Shown here piece by piece: positions 13,919 through 16,545 of a stretch of 16,545 nt of DNA (position 1 is the stretch's first letter; the number at the start of each line of letters is the position of its first letter). Made by a program: the position numbers and the translations under genes. Origin of the DNA: an uncultured Lachnospiraceae bacterium (GTDB taxonomy: Bacteria; Bacillota; Clostridia; Lachnospirales; Lachnospiraceae). The stretch is taken from contig CACXFW010000137.1 in NCBI GenBank assembly GCA_902767065.1, positions 1 through 16,545 of the forward strand, written 5' to 3'. Under the pieces are notes generated by a model. It was given only the letters and a program-made list of their open reading frames with translations. It was not told the DNA's origin and made no database searches.

Positions 13919-16450
13919 GTGTTTGTAAGACGTCCTTTCTTTCCGGCAGCACTGATCGTGATCTGCGTGATCCTCTCCGGAGATTTCCCGGGATATGTGG
14001 ATCCGGATGACCTGGCATACAAGGAAGCGGACGGGAGAAGAATGACGGTATCCGGAATCGTAGAAGACCGGTCCCTGACCGTATATGGCTACCGGCTGAT
14101 CCTGGATCATCTGACCTTCTGCCCATCCGGAGACAGTGCGCTTCAGAGCCGGATTGCCAGGTCCCTGAACCAGGCCATCAACCGGCAAGACCGCCTGCAG
14201 GTGTTTCTGTCGGACGGATCCGGGCTGAACTGGCAGATGTATGGAGAGGGTAAAAACAAGACACTCCTGTGGCCGGATTCAGACAAGAGGGAAGATCAGT
14301 CTGAGCTGTTTGAGTCGGTTCGGATCGGTGACAGGATCCTCCTTCATGGAAAGTGCACTCTGCCTGAGCGGGCGACAAATCCCGGGCAGTTTGACAAAAG
14401 GCTCTACTGCCTAGCCCGCAGGATCGTTCTGAAGATGAGCGAGGCGGACCTGGTGACGACGGATTGCCTTACGCGGTGCAGTCCGCTTTTCAATCCGGTA
14501 TATGGATACCGGAACTTTCTTGCAGATCTGAGGATCGGGATGCAGAAAGGACTGAAGTCTGTCTTCGGACCGGAGGACGCATCCCAGGCTGCGGCATTTT
14601 TGCTGGGGGAAGTCTCCGGGATGGAAGAGGATCAGAAGCAGCTGTTTCTAAACGGCGGTTTTTCGTATCTTGTGTGTGTATCAAGCCTTCCGGTTTCTTT
14701 CCTTGGCATGATACTCTTCCGGCTGCTGAGAAAAAAGGGGATATCCATTCTGCTGTCAGCCGCGGTATCCTTCGCTGCCGCGGGAAGCTACGCGGTGCTG
14801 ACGGGATTCTCCCTGTCTGCGCAGAGGGCATTCTTTACGTTTGCACTCTTTCTCGGGGCACAGCTTGCAGGGCGTACCAAGGATACGCTGAACGCGCTTT
14901 GTGCCGCTGCCATCCTGATCCTGCTCCGGCAGCCGAATGCGCTTCGTGACAGTTCCTTTCTCCTGTCCTGCGTCTGCCCCCTCTCACTGGAGTACCTGGC
15001 TCCTGCGGTTTCGCGGATCTTCCGGCCGCAGATGTCGTGGCAGAAGAAGCTTTGCGGGTCTTTCTGCCTTTACCTGGGGTCCCTGCCGGCGGCTTTGTGG
15101 TTTTTTTACCAGACGACTCCGCTGACATTTCTTCTGTGTCCGGTCACCCTGCCGCTGATGGGTGTGATCCTGATCTTCGGGCTCTTCGGAAGTCTTGGAG
15201 GATATCTTTTTCTTCTGACAGGCCTGCCGGCTGTGTCTTCTGCGGGAAGGATCCTGGCATGGCCTGTAAGGATTCTGGTGGGCGTATTCCGGTATCTGTG
15301 CATGGCGCAAAGGAAGATTCCTTTCAGCGTCCTGATTCTTGGACGGCCTGAGCTGTGGCAGGTTCTGGCTTATTATGGCGCCTTGCTGCTCTTCGTGGTC
15401 CTGACAGGCCCAAAAGGCGGCACAAACCGCTGCGCCCCAGGACAGTTCTTTCTTTCAGCAAACATCAGCATCCCGGGAGAAGGGCTGCCTGCGAAGAGGA
15501 TTCAGCCATCCGTCAGCCGGCTTTCCACAATTCCGGGAAGGAAAAGAATCCGGTTAAAACGAATGGCTGTGATCTGTCTTTTTGGATGCCTGATATGGAT
15601 GGTCAGTCTGAGACGGAAACCGGAGTTCCGGTATACCTGTCTGGATATCGGCCAGGGAAGCTGTAATCTGATTGAATATGATGGCTGTGCGTATCTGTTC
15701 GACGCGGGATCTTCCTCCGTGGAAAATGTATGGAGATACCGGATTGACAGCACCTTAAAGTATTACGGGATCCGCAGGCTGGACATGGTGTTTGTGTCCC
15801 ACGGCGACATGGACCATCTCAACGGACTGATGCAGATGCTCTCGGGGTATGAGAAGGACCTGGCAGGCTTTCATGCAGGAGATGTCACGATCGGGAAGAT
15901 CCTGCTGCAGGATCTTCCCTCTGAGGATGCGCGGCTGGAATCAGTCAGGACGGCTGCAAAAGAAAACGGAATCGGGACGTTCAACGTCATGGAGGGAAGC
16001 AGGGTGTCCCAGGGGGACATGAAGCTTGAGATCCTGAATCCGTCACCGGAGAGGATCACAGGAGATGCGAATGAAGACTGTATCGTGATGCTGCTTACCC
16101 TGAAGGATCTGCGGATTCTGTTTACCGGTGATCTTGAGAAAGAAGGAGAAGCCCTGTTCGTGAAGCATTATCGGAAGAGCCCTTTCTTCAGGAAGGATCC
16201 GGGAAAAAACCATCTTCCGGAGGATGAGAACAAAACGATGATCCTGATTGCCGGCCATCACGGAAGCAAAAACGCAACGTCAGAAGAACTTCTGGAGCTG
16301 GTCAGTCCGGATCTTGTACTGATCTCCTGCGGAAAGAACAACCGTTACGGACATCCCGCGCTTGACATGCTGCGGCGCGTGGAAGAGGCGGGCGCGGCAT
16401 ACAGAAGAACCGATCTGGATGGGGCGGTTGTCGTGACATATTATGATTAA
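13919..16450 (+). CDS. comEC: ComEC/Rec2 DNA-uptake channel protein with C-terminal metallo-beta-lactamase domain
   Basis: The protein has 843 residues from GTG 13919. An N-terminal hydrophobic helix (FFPAALIVICVILSG) leads into a DUF4131/OB-type extracellular region (about 20-150), then the Competence domain with many membrane helices (about 200-500: LNGGFSYLVCVSSLPVSFLGM, LTGFSLSAQRAFFTFALFL). The C-terminal metallo-beta-lactamase-like nuclease domain has CLDIGQGSCNLIEYDG, SHGDMDHLNG (His628, Asp630, Asp632, His633), LFTGDLE (Asp738) and AGHHGSKN (His780). ComEC moves single-stranded DNA into the cell and the C-terminal domain probably degrades the other strand. The GTG has no SD. An in-frame ATT at 13898 has GGGAGG 6 nt upstream and would add MRSFIYR, so the true start may be that rare codon. 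It is separated from comEA by the two-component operon. Confidence 0.93.
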   Translation: MFVRRPFFPAALIVICVILSGDFPGYVDPDDLAYKEADGRRMTVSGIVEDRSLTVYGYRLILDHLTFCPSGDSALQSRIARSLNQAINRQDRLQVFLSDGSGLNWQMYGEGKNKTLLWPDSDKREDQSELFESVRIGDRILLHGKCTLPERATNPGQFDKRLYCLARRIVLKMSEADLVTTDCLTRCSPLFNPVYGYRNFLADLRIGMQKGLKSVFGPEDASQAAAFLLGEVSGMEEDQKQLFLNGGFSYLVCVSSLPVSFLGMILFRLLRKKGISILLSAAVSFAAAGSYAVLTGFSLSAQRAFFTFALFLGAQLAGRTKDTLNALCAAAILILLRQPNALRDSSFLLSCVCPLSLEYLAPAVSRIFRPQMSWQKKLCGSFCLYLGSLPAALWFFYQTTPLTFLLCPVTLPLMGVILIFGLFGSLGGYLFLLTGLPAVSSAGRILAWPVRILVGVFRYLCMAQRKIPFSVLILGRPELWQVLAYYGALLLFVVLTGPKGGTNRCAPGQFFLSANISIPGEGLPAKRIQPSVSRLSTIPGRKRIRLKRMAVICLFGCLIWMVSLRRKPEFRYTCLDIGQGSCNLIEYDGCAYLFDAGSSSVENVWRYRIDSTLKYYGIRRLDMVFVSHGDMDHLNGLMQMLSGYEKDLAGFHAGDVTIGKILLQDLPSEDARLESVRTAAKENGIGTFNVMEGSRVSQGDMKLEILNPSPERITGDANEDCIVMLLTLKDLRILFTGDLEKEGEALFVKHYRKSPFFRKDPGKNHLPEDENKTMILIAGHHGSKNATSEELLELVSPDLVLISCGKNNRYGHPALDMLRRVEEAGAAYRRTDLDGAVVVTYYD

Positions 16451-16545
16451 CCTAAGCGCTTAGGAGCTGTTCAGAAATAACTTGTACATATGACGCAGGA
16501 CAAACGTTCATATGCAAGGAGGAAAACGCAGCCGTAGCGGGCTAC
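16447..16545. repeat. Structured intergenic repeat starting at the comEC stop, cut by the window end
   Basis: A perfect palindrome CCTAAGCGCTTAGG (16451-16464) follows the comEC TAA directly. The 15-base segment TTAACCTAAGCGCTT (16447-16461) is the exact reverse complement of 10947-10961 in the response regulator/kinase spacer. Further on, CATATGA-CG pairs with CG-TTCATATG (about 16488-16514), then AAGGAGG and GTAGC/GCTAC at the very end. I recall similar CAGCCGTAGCGGGCTAC intergenic segments from Lachnospiraceae, but this is unchecked. No gene is visible in the remaining bases. Confidence 0.4.

Overview
The window looks like a chromosomal segment from a member of the Clostridia, most likely Lachnospiraceae with fairly high GC for that group. 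This placement is inferred from gene content and order (yicC-remA-gmk-rpoZ-rimO-pgsA), Gram-positive Shine-Dalgarno (SD) sequences such as AAGGAGG, a RemA homologue, a surface C39-like peptidase with a GCGLCDLA active-site block, and abundant structured intergenic repeats. No search was run.

Layout. 1-4310 (+) is a tightly packed housekeeping operon: yicC (5' end outside the window), remA, gmk, rpoZ, rimO, then pgsA after a 120-nt gap. 4312-4417 is a chain of hairpins between convergent pgsA and a minus-strand Crp/Fnr-family regulator (4428-4991). A divergent intergenic region leads to a secreted protein with two cystatin/stefin-like repeats (5310-5987), then glpK (6048-7550) and a strong terminator. 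A minus-strand membrane-anchored C39-like cysteine peptidase (7765-8712) is divergent from a ComEA-like lipoprotein (8965-9789). A 165-bp MITE with an 8-bp target duplication follows (9808-9972). Next come an OmpR/PhoB-type response regulator, a 331-nt repeat-rich spacer, a sensor histidine kinase and a GerMN-domain lipoprotein, closed by a terminator. The last gene is comEC (start near 13898/13919 to 16450), and another structured repeat begins right at its stop codon.

How the genes may work together. The first block links nucleotide metabolism (Gmk), RNA polymerase assembly (omega), ribosome modification (RimO), RNA/envelope regulation (YicC, RemA) and phospholipid synthesis (PgsA). The right half is envelope-oriented: ComEA (DNA receptor) and ComEC (DNA channel) flank a two-component system plus GerMN lipoprotein whose order resembles actinobacterial mtrA-mtrB-lpqB. 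The middle holds a possible secreted cysteine-protease inhibitor and a papain-fold surface peptidase about 1.8 kb apart.

Most notable: (i) the tandem stefin-like secreted protein with two Q-x-V-x-G loops; (ii) the MITE at 9808-9972 with GTAA ends and perfect TACGATTT duplications, features typical of IS66-type elements; (iii) the spacer between response regulator and kinase, which carries segments repeated in three other intergenic regions of this window; (iv) a 27-nt repeat present in both divergent promoter regions; (v) a comEC 5' end with no SD at its GTG but a well-placed SD in front of an in-frame ATT.
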